64,000 nt of DNA from Mycoavidus cysteinexigens (GCF_003966915.1 NZ_AP018150.1:1612001-1676000); one strand, 5' to 3'. Numbered from the stretch's first letter, positions 21,969 to 31,972 are shown. Numbers and translations: made by a program. The notes: generated by a model not told the origin, from the sequence alone.

Positions 21969-24215
21969 TTAGCTTTTACGCATAGCGCGCAACACCCCTA
22001 CTACTTCAATCAATAACGCCGCCGCCCGCGAAACCTGCGCGGTACTGGTCACTTCAACCGTGAAGTGCATGAGTGCAATGGTGCGCCGGCTAACAATTTT
22101 TACGTTAATGACATTGATCTTTTCCCGCGCGAAAACTTCCGATATATCACGCAGCAGCCCGGGCCGATCAGTTGCTTCTATGACCAGGTCAATTGGATAG
22201 ACTATTGTACCTAATCGGCTTTGGGCATGACTAGGCCAAGTCGTTTGCATAACCCGCTCAGGCATGCGCTGCGCCAGATGGAGAAAACTTGCACATTGAG
22301 CACGATGAATGGATATGCCCCGAGCTCGCGTCACAAAGCCGACAATTGGATCGGGAGGAGCCGGTCGGCAGCAACGGGCAAAATGCGTCATTAAAGCGCT
22401 GACTCCAACCACTAGCACGCCGCTTGACGCACCTTGCAGCACGCTTAAGTCACTGCTTTTTCTAGTTACCCACGCAGCGGCGCTGTGGTTTTGCTCAGCG
22501 CCTGGGATAACTAATACCTGCTCAATGCTGCGTGGGCTTAGCTCTTCTTTGCTGACGGCAATAAATAATTCTTCGGCTGACTTAAAGCCCAATTTAGCCG
22601 CAAGCTCTTCTAAATTAGTAGAGGTTTTTCCTTCGCGCTGTAAGGTTTTCTCGACCAAAGCGCGCCCACTAACGATGTCTTGTTGCAAATCAATTGCATT
22701 AAACCAAGCACGCACTTTTTGTTTCGCGCGCGCACTGCTTAAATAGGCCAATTGCGGATTCAGCCAATCACGCGATGGACCGCCCTGTTTCACCGCGATA
22801 ATCTCAACCGTCTGGCCATTGTGCAGCGGCGTATTCAGCGGCACCATGGCACCATCAATCCGAGCGCCGCGGCAACGATGGCCCAGTTCCGTATGCAAAT
22901 AATAAGCAAAATCGATGGCGGTCGATCCTTGCGGTAAAGCAACCACATGTGCCTGCGGCGTGAGTACGTAGAGGCGATCATCCAGCGACGCTTGTTTTAA
23001 TTGTTCCCACGGTTTTTTGTCAGCGTATAAATTTGCTGCGGCTTCACTCTGCGTTACCTCGTCCTTCCACGCAAGCAATTGACGCAACCAGGCTAGTTTT
23101 TCATCATAACGGCTTTGGGCCACCGTCTGCCCGTCATAATTTTGCCCCTCAGTTTCTTTGTAGCGCCAATGCGCCGCAACGCCATATTCTGCAAAGCGAT
23201 GCATTTCATGGGTGCGAATTTGAATTTCCAAGGCGCGACTTTCATGATCTAACACTACGGTGTGCAATGATTTATAGCCGTTGGGCTTAGGCCGTGAAAT
23301 ATAATCATCAAACTCTTTTGGGACCGGCTGCCAAAGATTATGCACAATACCAAGCACGCTGTAACAATCTTTTATGTCATCCACAATCACGCGCAATGCG
23401 CGGACATCATAAAGCTCAGAAAAATCGAGCTGCTTACTGCGCATTTTGCGCCAAATGCTATAGATATGCTTGGGCCGACCACTGACGTCGGCCCGTATAC
23501 TCGCCTTTGATAACTCGAGTTGCAATTGAGTGATCGTCTCCACGATATAGGCTTTACGCTCAATCCGCTTTTCGTCCAGTAAGCCTGCAATGTGTTTGTA
23601 GGTCACTGGGTCCTCGAAGCGAAGGGCCAAGTCTTCGAGTTCCCATTTTAGCTGCCAAATGCCAAGACGATTCGCCAGCGGCGCGTCTAACTCAAGCATT
23701 TCACGTACCACTGCAAGCGCTGGTCGCTGCTGCGCCGCAGCATAGTAGCGTAGGGTCTGCAGCCGAGAGGCCAGGCGGATCAACACCACTCGCACATCTT
23801 GGGCAAAGGCTAATAACATTTTGCGCACTGCTTCGATTTGCGCACGCCGCGCTGCCTCAATATCGCGGCCAGCGCGATGCGGCCCGGCCGCGAGTGTCGT
23901 CTGTTCTTTGCTGACGCCAAGCCGCATCAGCTTGCATACATCCGTTGCGAGCTGAGTAATTTCAGGACCAAAGCGAGCCACCAGAAGCGGATCAGGCTGG
24001 GCTTTGTAATTGAGGGTATTAAAGATAACTGAAGCAATCAAGGTGGGTTGATCTACATTCAGCGCTTCGATAATACGCACAACGCCTAGCGCATGATCAA
24101 CGACAGGCTCTCCCGAATCTAATCTAAGCGTACCCGCTTGCTCACGCACAAAGGCTAGCGCATCTCCAAGCCCTAAAGCACTCGCTGCGGGTTGAGAAAG
24201 CATCTCATGGTTCAT
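21969..24215 (-). CDS. relA: RelA-type (p)ppGpp synthetase
   Basis: 748 residues from the ATG at 24215; the frame opens two codons earlier with TTG. Domain order is that of long RelA/SpoT proteins: pseudo-hydrolase HD (about 1-190), synthetase (about 230-350), TGS (about 405-465) and C-terminal ACT (about 670-745). The hydrolase His-Asp pair is lost (SVIFNTLNY where SpoT has an HD), and the synthetase shows the acidic ELYD motif of monofunctional RelA with SRPKPNGYKSLHT for nucleotide binding. It should make (p)ppGpp on stalled ribosomes and need a separate SpoT for turnover. It is divergent from the ETF dehydrogenase gene. Confidence 0.95.
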   Translation of the reverse strand: MNHEMLSQPAASALGLGDALAFVREQAGTLRLDSGEPVVDHALGVVRIIEALNVDQPTLIASVIFNTLNYKAQPDPLLVARFGPEITQLATDVCKLMRLGVSKEQTTLAAGPHRAGRDIEAARRAQIEAVRKMLLAFAQDVRVVLIRLASRLQTLRYYAAAQQRPALAVVREMLELDAPLANRLGIWQLKWELEDLALRFEDPVTYKHIAGLLDEKRIERKAYIVETITQLQLELSKASIRADVSGRPKHIYSIWRKMRSKQLDFSELYDVRALRVIVDDIKDCYSVLGIVHNLWQPVPKEFDDYISRPKPNGYKSLHTVVLDHESRALEIQIRTHEMHRFAEYGVAAHWRYKETEGQNYDGQTVAQSRYDEKLAWLRQLLAWKDEVTQSEAAANLYADKKPWEQLKQASLDDRLYVLTPQAHVVALPQGSTAIDFAYYLHTELGHRCRGARIDGAMVPLNTPLHNGQTVEIIAVKQGGPSRDWLNPQLAYLSSARAKQKVRAWFNAIDLQQDIVSGRALVEKTLQREGKTSTNLEELAAKLGFKSAEELFIAVSKEELSPRSIEQVLVIPGAEQNHSAAAWVTRKSSDLSVLQGASSGVLVVGVSALMTHFARCCRPAPPDPIVGFVTRARGISIHRAQCASFLHLAQRMPERVMQTTWPSHAQSRLGTIVYPIDLVIEATDRPGLLRDISEVFAREKINVINVKIVSRRTIALMHFTVEVTSTAQVSRAAALLIEVVGVLRAMRKS

Positions 24216-24370
24216 TATCAAGTCACAAAAATGGACATAAATTTATGCGCCCAAAAAAGTTAGATTAACAAAATCTCAATTTGTCACAGCTTACTGATTG
24301 CTTGCAGTAGAGGGCTACTTCCAGCACAATATTGTTCGCTAAAACAAATCATAATTCGCAGTGGAGAGCT

Positions 24371-26044
24371 ATGTCATCTACCCCCTTTTCTGATCCATCC
24401 AGCCAGCGCGAATCGATGGAATACGATGTAGTTATCGTCGGCGGCGGCCCAGCCGGCCTCGCGGCGGCGATTCATTTAAAACAGCTTGCCCAACAGAAAG
24501 GCGCTGAAATTAGCGTATGCGTACTTGAGAAAGGCTCAGAAATTGGCGCTCATATTTTGTCGGGCGCAGTCATGGATCCACGCGCGCTGAGTGAATTATT
24601 TCCCGATTGGAAAGAACGCGGCGCTCCACTTGAGACGCCTGTCACTGAAGATCGCTTTTTATTTCTGACATCCAAACGAGCGTATCAAGCACCTGCTTGG
24701 ATCCTACCTGAGACTTTCAAAAATCATGGCAGTTACCTGATTAGCCTGGCCAACGTCGTGCGCTGGCTCGGGCGCCAAGCCGAAGCGCTTGGGGTTGAAA
24801 TTTTCCCAGGCTTCGCCGCTGCGGAAATTCTATATGGTGCGGATGGCGCTGTCAAAGGCGTTGCCACGGGTAATCTGGGCGTAGGACGTGATGGCCAGCC
24901 GACTGAGCAATTTGAGCTGGGCCTAGAGCTGCATGCCAAATATACGCTTTTTTGCGAAGGCGCACGCGGACATTTAGGTCGCCAATTACAAGAAAAATAC
25001 CAGCTCAGCGCTGCTTCCGATCCGCAAGTTTACGGCCTGGGCATTAAAGAATTATGGGAGGTCCCGGCCGCGCAACATCAGCCTGGTCTGGTCATACATA
25101 CGGCCGGCTGGCCCCTTGACCATGCGACGTACGGCGGCTCTTTTCTATACCATATGGCCAACCAGCAAGTGGCGCTTGGGCTCGTGGTTGGGCTAGGCTA
25201 TCAGAATCCTTATCTTTCGCCCTTTGAAGAGTTCCAACGCTATAAAACACACCCAGCGATTCGCTCCTTTCTTGACGGGGGCAAGCGCATTTCATATGGC
25301 GCCCGCGCGATCGCTGCGGGTGGCTTAATGTCGTTACCCAAATTAATCTTTCCAGGCGGTGCGCTAGCTGGCTGTGAGGCAGGTTTTTTGAATGCCGCCC
25401 GCATTAAAGGCAGTCATGCCGCAATTAAAAGCGCAATGCTGCTCGCCGCGGCAACTTTCGAGGCTTTAGCAGAAGGTCGCCAAGGTGATGTGCTGCACGC
25501 TTACCCCCAAGCTTTTAAGCATTCCTGGCTACACCAGGAGCTCTCTCGAGCCCGCAACTTTAAACAATGGATGAGCAAGGGACTCACGCTGGGCACCTTA
25601 ATGACGGGACTTGAGCAAAAACTGCTCGGCGGCAAAATGCCGTGGACTTTGCACCATCGGCAAGCAGATCATGCGAGCCTAAAACCTGCGGCACAATTTC
25701 AGCCGATCGCTTATCCCAAACCCGATGGCAAACTCACCTTTGATCGGCTTTCTTCAGTTTTTCTTTCCAATACCAACCACGCAGAAAATCAACCCGCACA
25801 TCTGACGTTGAAAGATCCCACTACGCCAGTCAATGTCAATTTACAGCTCTATGCCGGGCCAGAAGCTCGCTATTGCCCTGCTGCTGTATATGAATTCGTG
25901 GCCGACAACAATAACCCGCCGCATTTACAGATTAATGCGCAAAATTGTGTGCATTGCAAGACCTGCGATATTAAAGATCCGACGCAGAATATTGTATGGG
26001 TGGCGCCAGAAGGCGGCGGCGGGCCGAATTATCCCAATATGTGA
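24371..26044 (+). CDS. Electron-transfer flavoprotein-ubiquinone oxidoreductase
   Basis: 557 residues from the ATG at 24371, chosen because GGAGAG precedes it and the family N-terminus fits; the frame is open to 24332. It passes electrons from reduced ETF (fatty acid and amino acid oxidation) to ubiquinone at the membrane. FAD-binding VVIVGGGPAGLAAAI lies at about 20-34, the ubiquinone/FAD domain in the middle (CEGARGHLGRQL), and the 4Fe-4S ferredoxin part at the end, with CPAAVYEF and NCVHCKTCDIKDP giving the four cluster cysteines, then the conserved PEGGGGPNYPNM terminus. Full length and apparently intact. Confidence 0.96.
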   Translation: MSSTPFSDPSSQRESMEYDVVIVGGGPAGLAAAIHLKQLAQQKGAEISVCVLEKGSEIGAHILSGAVMDPRALSELFPDWKERGAPLETPVTEDRFLFLTSKRAYQAPAWILPETFKNHGSYLISLANVVRWLGRQAEALGVEIFPGFAAAEILYGADGAVKGVATGNLGVGRDGQPTEQFELGLELHAKYTLFCEGARGHLGRQLQEKYQLSAASDPQVYGLGIKELWEVPAAQHQPGLVIHTAGWPLDHATYGGSFLYHMANQQVALGLVVGLGYQNPYLSPFEEFQRYKTHPAIRSFLDGGKRISYGARAIAAGGLMSLPKLIFPGGALAGCEAGFLNAARIKGSHAAIKSAMLLAAATFEALAEGRQGDVLHAYPQAFKHSWLHQELSRARNFKQWMSKGLTLGTLMTGLEQKLLGGKMPWTLHHRQADHASLKPAAQFQPIAYPKPDGKLTFDRLSSVFLSNTNHAENQPAHLTLKDPTTPVNVNLQLYAGPEARYCPAAVYEFVADNNNPPHLQINAQNCVHCKTCDIKDPTQNIVWVAPEGGGGPNYPNM

Positions 26045-26059
26045 TGGGCGCAATGAAAA

Positions 26060-26890
26060 TTAAACCGGCGTCAAGATTTCTTGTTCAGCGTCTTGCAAAA
26101 GTTTAAACGGATATTGGAACACGCGGCTCACTAGGATCGGCGAGAGAATGTCCCGCGCTAGGCCACTATAGGCAGCTCCATTGCCATCCAGCAAAAGTGC
26201 GTGGGTGGCGAACCGGCGCGCCAAATTTAAATCATGACATGAAAAAATAATTGTGCGTTGCGCATCCCCCACCCAACTCCGTAAACGCTGTAGGCAATCA
26301 ATTTGGTAAGGTAAATCTAAATACGCTAGCGGCTCATCCAATAAAAGTAATGGCGTCTGCTGGCAGAGCACTGCCGCCAACGCAACCCGCTGCCGCTCGC
26401 CGCCCGAGAGTGACATCACATCACGCGTAGCCAGCGACGCTAAATTCCAGCTCGCGAGCGCCGCCCAAGTAGCCAGGTGGTCTTGCTTGGTCTCCCAACC
26501 CCAACCTGCCAGATAAGGATAACGACTGAGTAAGACGGTCTCAAATACACTGGAGCTAAATATATCTTGCAAAGTTTGCGGCAATAACGCTCGTCGCCGC
26601 GCGAGCGCAACGGTTGACCATGAGGGCAGCACGCGACCATCCAGCTTAATCTCACCTTGCTGCGCTTGGCACAAGCCCGCTAAGCTTTCGATTAAAGTTG
26701 TTTTACCCACCCCATTAGGGCCAGCAATACACCATATCTGCCCCGGCAAAAAGCATTGTGTGAAGCCAGCCACGAGAGTGCGAGAACCCCGCGCGAGCAT
26801 CAGCTCACGCACAGCCAGCCCGGGCACCACGGGCGCACCTATTTCTGTATCTGCGGCAGTTGCTGCGCCCTCTGACAAATACTGATTCAT
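26060..26890 (-). CDS. btuD: ABC transporter ATPase, BtuD/FecE type
   Basis: 276 residues from the ATG at 26890, which overlaps the stop of the permease gene in an ATGA junction. Walker A GPNGVGKTT (about 47-55), Q-loop, signature LSGGERQR, Walker B LLLLDEPLAYLD and the switch His (FSCHDLN) are all present. It powers the permease encoded just upstream, for import of a corrinoid, haem or siderophore. Substrate is judged from the BtuB-like receptor in the same operon. No periplasmic binding protein gene is next to it. Confidence 0.88.
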   Translation of the reverse strand: MNQYLSEGAATAADTEIGAPVVPGLAVRELMLARGSRTLVAGFTQCFLPGQIWCIAGPNGVGKTTLIESLAGLCQAQQGEIKLDGRVLPSWSTVALARRRALLPQTLQDIFSSSVFETVLLSRYPYLAGWGWETKQDHLATWAALASWNLASLATRDVMSLSGGERQRVALAAVLCQQTPLLLLDEPLAYLDLPYQIDCLQRLRSWVGDAQRTIIFSCHDLNLARRFATHALLLDGNGAAYSGLARDILSPILVSRVFQYPFKLLQDAEQEILTPV

Positions 26891-27912
26891 CGGCGCGTGC
26901 TGGCAAGCAACCATAAAAAGACCGGTACCCCAATCAATGCAGTCACGGCACCTAATGGTAATTGAAGCGGCGCGGCTATAGTGCGCGCCGCAAGATCCGC
27001 CACCAGGGTCAATGCCCCGCCGGCCAGGGCCACCGCCGGCAACAACATGCGTTGATCATTTCCCAGTAAAAGGCGCAATCCATGAGGTACCACTAGGCCA
27101 ATAAATCCAACGCTCCCAATACTACTTACTGCGGTTGCTGTGGCCAGTGAAGCCAACCAATAAATCCGCCGCCGCAATGGCACAACCGCAACCCCTAGCG
27201 CATACGCCGTAGTCTCGCCGCGCAGCAAAACATTTAATTGTGTCGCATACCTTAAGCTTATGCTGAGCACCCCGGCAAGCACGACTAATGCAAACCAACC
27301 TTGCGTTACGCCGCTCAAATCTCCGACCAGCCAGAACATCATGCCACGCAATGCGCGCTCTGGCGCTAGCGTGAGTAAAAGAATCATCAATGCACCCCAA
27401 CCTGTCGCTAACACAACTCCACTTAATAATAAGTGCGGCGCAGCGATAAGCGATGCGTGCTGCAACCCTATGCGCCGCGTGGCGAGCAATAAAATCATGA
27501 TGGCCACAAGCGCGCCGGCAAAAGCACAAAGATTAATATAAAAAGCCGGTACCGAGAGCATCATCGCACCCAAAGCAAAACTGGCTGCGCCGCCTGATAC
27601 GCCTAGCACATAAGGATCGGCAAGTGGATTACGCAATAAAATTTGGAGTAGCGCGCCCGCCACCGACAGCAATGCACCGCAAGCAAAGCCTGCTACCGCG
27701 CGAGGTAGCCGCAAAGTATGAACAATTTGTGCCGCAACGCTGTCCTCAGCGATGAAGCAAACGCGCAATAATTGCGCGAAAGACAACGTAACGCTGCCGA
27801 CTGCGAGCGAGACTACAAATACGATAACTGCAATCAAGAAAAGTATCGCCCAGATGGAGGCAGCTCGCTGTAACGTCATGCTTTTGATCATTGGCTTTTT
27901 GACATAATTCAA
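26887..27912 (-). CDS. btuC: FecCD/BtuC-type ABC permease
   Basis: Up to 341 residues, about ten hydrophobic segments. Family landmarks are LRLPRAVAGFACGALLSVAGALLQILLRNPLADPYVLG (residues about 68-105, here given only as an overview: LRLPR, NPLADPYVLG) and, near the end, GSVGFIGLVVPHGLR. This identifies the FecCD family that transports vitamin B12, haem and iron chelates. Start uncertain: ATG codons 1, 8 and 12 are all possible. It lies 24 nt after the outer-membrane receptor gene and is coupled to the ATPase gene. Confidence 0.9.
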   Translation of the reverse strand: MNYVKKPMIKSMTLQRAASIWAILFLIAVIVFVVSLAVGSVTLSFAQLLRVCFIAEDSVAAQIVHTLRLPRAVAGFACGALLSVAGALLQILLRNPLADPYVLGVSGGAASFALGAMMLSVPAFYINLCAFAGALVAIMILLLATRRIGLQHASLIAAPHLLLSGVVLATGWGALMILLLTLAPERALRGMMFWLVGDLSGVTQGWFALVVLAGVLSISLRYATQLNVLLRGETTAYALGVAVVPLRRRIYWLASLATATAVSSIGSVGFIGLVVPHGLRLLLGNDQRMLLPAVALAGGALTLVADLAARTIAAPLQLPLGAVTALIGVPVFLWLLASTRR

Positions 27913-27936
27913 TTGGGCGTGGCAATGCTTGCAAAC

Positions 27937-29943
27937 TTAACGCTGTCGCCACCCTAACGTGAAATATACGCTACGTGGCGCGGCGCGATAAGCATGCACC
28001 AGTTCATGGTTTTTGTTTAACAGATTTTCAATCCGGGTTGCGAAGTACCATGAGCGGGATATATCGTAACGCGCATTCAAGTTCACCACTCCATAGCCAC
28101 CTAGCAGGGTGCCGTTGTCATGACGCTGACCGCTCATCAACCATAAGCCACCCACCTGCCAATCGCCCAAGCGACGCGTCGCAAATAAGTTTGCCAAATA
28201 CCGCGCGCGGCGCGGAAGATCACGCTTATGGGTTTCATCCAGGGCGCGTTGCGCCGTCACTGAACTCCGTATCCGCGTACCTAGCACACGTCCGTGCCAG
28301 GTTGCTTCTAGTCCCTGCACCCGCGCGCGGCCAATATTTTGAGCTTGATATAACTGAAATACATTGCTCTCGGCGGGGGGAATGGGTATAGCTTCAATTA
28401 AATCATTGTAACGCGTCTGAAATACGCTCAAACGCGTCATGCCCAATTGATCTGAAACATGTTCAATCCCCGCCTCCACCGCGTGGCTAGATTCAGGTTG
28501 TAATTTGGCATTACCATAATTCGGATAATATAAATCATTAAACGATGGCACGCGAAATGCAGTCGAATGGCTCGCCGTAAATTTCCAATACGGATCGAAG
28601 GAGTAACCGTAGCCGGCATAGTAACTATGCGCCACATCAAACTGCGTAGATTGATCGCGCCGCACATTAAACTGTAACTGATGTGCGCCCAAGCCAACCT
28701 GATAGCCCGCAAAACTGGCATGCAAATGCCGGCTGGCGGCTGCATAAAGGCTGGCATCTAAGTTTTGCTGAAGGTATTCATAGCCAAACCGCAGCCGTTG
28801 CTTGGGCCTTAGCGTCAGCTCATTTTGCCAGGTCAGTTGGCGATTGGTGGTGCTAAAATGATTATCGAATATGCCATTTAGCCAATTTAGGTTTTGGTCG
28901 TTACTACTGGCCAGCAGCAAGGAAGTGCGCCAAACTTGGCCTAATTTTCCGTCCACAAAAATCGATGCAGTGCGCACCCGATTATGGGCTAAATTGAGGT
29001 CCGTAGGGCAACCGTAGGCCAGATCAGAACCCACCGCCCCTTCTGATTGATAAAAGCGTATCCCTGCCAGCCAAGAGGGCGTAAAGCGGTGCTTAAGCTG
29101 AGTTCCGATACTTTCCGTAAAAAAGCCGTAAGCTGGCGGAGAGGCTACTTGCATGGGTTGCCTCTCCCGCGCGGCGAAGCCCGCCGTTTTCAGGCGCGAG
29201 CCATTCAAGTTAAAGGTCGTGTCACCTGCGGCATCCAATGCGCCAGCCATGCCGACTTGTTGATGCTGGGTATGATGGCTACCCATTTCCGCCGAAAAAT
29301 TTAATTTGGGTGCATGCTGGCCCCCTTCTTTCGTGAAAATGTGCACCGCGCCGCCAATCGCATTTGAGCCATACAGCGCAGAGGCGTTGCCACTCTCCAC
29401 TTCGATCCGCTCAAACTGATCCAACATCAACTGCGATAACTGCGCACTCCCAAGACTCGCTGAGTCAACCCGTACCCCATCAATCAATACTAGGGTTTGC
29501 GACGCCGCAGCGCCCCGCAAAAAAAGACTACTGGTTGCCCCAGGCCCACCACTTCTAACCACCTGTACCCCCGCAACAACAGGCAATAATGCCGGTAAAT
29601 CTAGGGCGCCACTCTCCACCATATCCTGCTGATTAAATAATGTAGTGGGCGCCAGCGTGTGTTTTAACGGCAACGCCATGCGAGAAGCCGTCACCACCAC
29701 TTGAGCCAACACTGGCGGCTGGACCGGGATTGGGTTGATGGCTAATTTAACTGACCTCATCTTTTCAGTATCCGACGGGTTTGTATCGGCGTGCGCCAAC
29801 CGCGATAGCGTCATTAAGATGACGACCATCGGCCACACGAATATCGTCGCTAATTTATGCTTAAGTTTGCCTTTCTTAACGCAAACTGCCGCAACGCGAT
29901 TTGATCCGGTTAAAATACGCTGACTTCCAAGGATGCAGCTCAT
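27937..29943 (-). CDS. btuB: TonB-dependent outer-membrane receptor, BtuB-like
   Basis: 668 residues if the first ATG is used. A signal peptide core (KHKLATIFVWPMVVILMTLSRLAHA) ends near residue 53, an unusually long leader, so the true start may lie further in. TonB box-like VVVTASRM at about 81-88, plug domain with LPVVAGVQVVRSGG, FLRGAAASQTLVLIDGVRVD and ALYGSNAIGGAV, then a 22-strand barrel with a C-terminal aromatic (LGWRQR end). Imports a corrinoid or similar chelate with the BtuCD-like genes downstream. The annotated ATG shares a CATG with the divergent zapB-like gene. No cobalamin riboswitch was seen upstream. Confidence 0.88.
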   Translation of the reverse strand: MSCILGSQRILTGSNRVAAVCVKKGKLKHKLATIFVWPMVVILMTLSRLAHADTNPSDTEKMRSVKLAINPIPVQPPVLAQVVVTASRMALPLKHTLAPTTLFNQQDMVESGALDLPALLPVVAGVQVVRSGGPGATSSLFLRGAAASQTLVLIDGVRVDSASLGSAQLSQLMLDQFERIEVESGNASALYGSNAIGGAVHIFTKEGGQHAPKLNFSAEMGSHHTQHQQVGMAGALDAAGDTTFNLNGSRLKTAGFAARERQPMQVASPPAYGFFTESIGTQLKHRFTPSWLAGIRFYQSEGAVGSDLAYGCPTDLNLAHNRVRTASIFVDGKLGQVWRTSLLLASSNDQNLNWLNGIFDNHFSTTNRQLTWQNELTLRPKQRLRFGYEYLQQNLDASLYAAASRHLHASFAGYQVGLGAHQLQFNVRRDQSTQFDVAHSYYAGYGYSFDPYWKFTASHSTAFRVPSFNDLYYPNYGNAKLQPESSHAVEAGIEHVSDQLGMTRLSVFQTRYNDLIEAIPIPPAESNVFQLYQAQNIGRARVQGLEATWHGRVLGTRIRSSVTAQRALDETHKRDLPRRARYLANLFATRRLGDWQVGGLWLMSGQRHDNGTLLGGYGVVNLNARYDISRSWYFATRIENLLNKNHELVHAYRAAPRSVYFTLGWRQR

Positions 29944-30211
29944 GCTTAACGAAATAGATTCTTTACGACAAAATATTAGTCGGCTTATTACATTGCTCGA
30001 CCGCTATCGCCAACAATCGCGAGAAGTCACCCAACAGTTGGCGCAAACCCAAGCAACCTTAGCCGAAACCCACATGGCACTTGAGCAAACTCGCAGTGAA
30101 CGCGATGCCCTAGCCGCCAAAATCGAAGAAGCGCAGACTCAACTGAATGCGATTCTTACCCAATTACCGCCGGCACTACCCACTGCGCCGCACACTGATT
30201 CTTTTCAATAA
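29942..30211 (+). CDS. Coiled-coil protein, ZapB-like
   Basis: 89 residues from the ATG at 29942, which has AAGGA 8 nt upstream; an earlier in-frame ATG at 29933 overlaps that element. Almost entirely a coiled coil (EIDSLRQNISRLITLLDRY, later heptads rich in Gln and Glu) with a Pro-rich tail. A small coiled-coil gene in front of zapA is usual in this group, and it probably helps cytokinesis at the Z-ring. It is 16 nt upstream of zapA. Confidence 0.7.
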   Translation: MLNEIDSLRQNISRLITLLDRYRQQSREVTQQLAQTQATLAETHMALEQTRSERDALAAKIEEAQTQLNAILTQLPPALPTAPHTDSFQ

Positions 30212-30227
30212 ACACCAGTAAGTTCTC

Positions 30228-30569
30228 ATGACAAATAAACAAATTGAAGTCCAAATATTGGATCAACAGTACCGCCTCGCCTGTTCAGCAGAGAACGAGG
30301 CGACCTTATTGGAAGCCGCTAGCCGCGTTGACGCAGAAATGACGAAAGTGCGCGCTCAAAGCACTGCTCGCGGCACTGATCGGATTGCTGTCATGGCCGC
30401 ACTTTCGTTAGCTTCTGAGCTTTTATTGCTGCAACGGAGCGTACGCCAAAATGAAGCATTCCCTACTGAAGAAATTCGACGTACAATGCAACGTATGAAT
30501 CAACGGATTGCCACTACGATTGAGCAGCATGAGCAAAATATGCTAGCGTCAAACAGCGATCCAACCTAA
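30228..30569 (+). CDS. zapA: Cell division protein ZapA
   Basis: 113 residues, the family length. The N-terminal VQILDQQYRLACSAENEATLLEAASRVD block is the ZapA globular head, followed by a helix used for dimer formation (RIAVMAALSLASELL). It bundles FtsZ protofilaments at midcell. It forms a probable operon with the coiled-coil gene before it. A 6S RNA gene follows, the arrangement common in proteobacteria. Confidence 0.93.
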   Translation: MTNKQIEVQILDQQYRLACSAENEATLLEAASRVDAEMTKVRAQSTARGTDRIAVMAALSLASELLLLQRSVRQNEAFPTEEIRRTMQRMNQRIATTIEQHEQNMLASNSDPT

Positions 30570-30619
30570 TTGAGGGCTCTAAATAGGGGCCGGTAGAGTA
30601 TAGTTGTTGAGTCAATTTT

Positions 30620-30649
30620 TTGATTTGTTTAAAAAGCTAAAGTTGTAAT
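30620..30649 (+). promoter_or_regulatory. Candidate 6S RNA promoter
   Basis: TTGATT at 30620-30625 and TGTAAT at 30644-30649 with an 18-nt spacer. The predicted start near 30656 agrees with the 5' end expected for the RNA downstream. Confidence 0.45.
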
Positions 30650-30657
30650 TTAAACTC

Positions 30658-30840
30658 CAGGTTTCCCTGCCTGGTTCGTGCGGGCCATATACTCTTTGAA
30701 CCAATGCGATACGCAAAGGTTGCGGAAATTTGTGGTACGGGTGTGAGCATCACTTGTCTGATGCACTCAAAGTACTACTAACTGCGACCATCTTGAACCC
30801 CGGTTCAGGATGCTGGTCTAACGGCTAAGGCGGGGATTTT
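30658..30840 (+). ncRNA. ssrS: 6S RNA
   Basis: About 180 nt, the usual size. The closing stem is formed by TCCCTGCC (30664-30671) and GGCGGGGA (30829-30836). The 3' half (aactgcgaccatcttgaac, then a ggttca turn and gctggtct) matches the conserved 6S end that I know from E. coli. The RNA mimics an open promoter, binds sigma-70 RNA polymerase and modulates transcription in stationary phase. It lies between zapA and a strong terminator, the expected position. Exact ends are estimates. Confidence 0.88.
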
Positions 30841-30845
30841 ATAAC

Positions 30846-30876
30846 ACGGCGTCGAATTCTCGACGCCGTTTTTTTT
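30846..30876 (+). terminator. Intrinsic terminator after 6S RNA
   Basis: Perfect 10-bp stem ACGGCGTCGA/TCGACGCCGT around a 4-nt loop, followed by a T-run of eight. It also lies at the end of the convergent lgt gene. Confidence 0.92.
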
Positions 30877-30888
30877 ATCCTCTCAATT

Positions 30889-31791
30889 TTACTTCTTAGC
30901 CTTTGACAGAGAAGTTGATTGGCACCCTCGATAGGTATACATCAGCACACCAACCCCGGTAATCACCATCGGTATTGAAAGCCATTGCCCGAGCGACCAA
31001 CCCAGCGCTAGCAAGCCAAGAAACGCATCCGGTTCACGCAAAAATTCAATCAGAAAACGCGCGCAGCCATATCCAATCAAGAAAACGGCTGAAACCGCGC
31101 CAACCGGTCTCGCCTTGCGTGCAAATAACCAAACCAGCAGAAACAGCGCAAACCCTTCAAGAGCAACTTCATAGAGCTGGGAAGGATGACGCGGTAAGGC
31201 GCCGTATTGTGTAAAAATAGCTTGCAACCCGAATGCAGCAGCCTGTTGCGGATGACTCAATAACCAGGCGTAATCGGCGCGCGCCGCCTGTGGAAACAAC
31301 ATTGCCCACCAAGTATCAGGGGCGGTCACGCGGCCCCACAGTTCGCCGTTAATAAAATTACCAAAACGACCCGCGGCCAAACCCGCAGGTACCAGCGGCG
31401 CCATAAAATCAGTCACCTCCAGCCACCGGCGCTGATGTTGACGAGCGTAAATCAACAGAGCAAAGCTTACGCCAAGAAAACCGCCATGAAACGACATCCC
31501 GCCTTCCCATACTTTAAAAATATCTAGCGGGTGAGCTAAATAATAGCTCGCCTTATAAAACACTACGTAACCCAGCCGCCCCCCTAAAATAGTTCCAAGG
31601 ACGGCATAAAACATCAGATCCTCTAAGGCTTTTGCACTCCAGCCTTGCGCCATGATCTGCGGCAGACGTAGTCGCCAGCGGCCCAACCCAATCGCGGCAA
31701 GAAATGCTACCAAATACATTAAGCCGTACCAATGCACCGCAAGCGGGCCCAGTTGAAGTGCAATCGGATCGAATTGTGGATGGCTCAGCAT
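30889..31791 (-). CDS. lgt: Prolipoprotein diacylglyceryl transferase
   Basis: 300 residues from the ATG at 31791 (family start [13 protein letters not shown] upstream); the open frame begins ten codons earlier. Seven or so membrane segments. Signature region [14 protein letters not shown] (near residue 145) with the essential Arg, HGGFLG near 105, and RHPSQLYE. It adds diacylglycerol from phosphatidylglycerol to the lipobox Cys of prolipoproteins in the inner membrane. Convergent with zapA/6S RNA. Confidence 0.95.
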   Translation of the reverse strand: MLSHPQFDPIALQLGPLAVHWYGLMYLVAFLAAIGLGRWRLRLPQIMAQGWSAKALEDLMFYAVLGTILGGRLGYVVFYKASYYLAHPLDIFKVWEGGMSFHGGFLGVSFALLIYARQHQRRWLEVTDFMAPLVPAGLAAGRFGNFINGELWGRVTAPDTWWAMLFPQAARADYAWLLSHPQQAAAFGLQAIFTQYGALPRHPSQLYEVALEGFALFLLVWLFARKARPVGAVSAVFLIGYGCARFLIEFLREPDAFLGLLALGWSLGQWLSIPMVITGVGVLMYTYRGCQSTSLSKAKK

Positions 31792-31972
31792 CAGATGACC
31801 TATAAACCGTTCAGAAACCACACATTATAGTATTTGTAATAAATAAACTGAGCTTTCATTGCTATACTTAGCTTAGTGATGACAGATATAACTGGAATTT
31901 AATCGTGGCAAGCTCACCGCCGAGTATAGGTGTTGCTTTTTTTGCCCGTTGCTTTTGCTTAAAGGAGAATCA

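Noticed and set aside
29944-30230. Possible cobalamin riboswitch for the btuB-like operon
   Set aside because: The upstream sequence on that strand is occupied by the zapB-like and zapA genes, and no B12-box was found.
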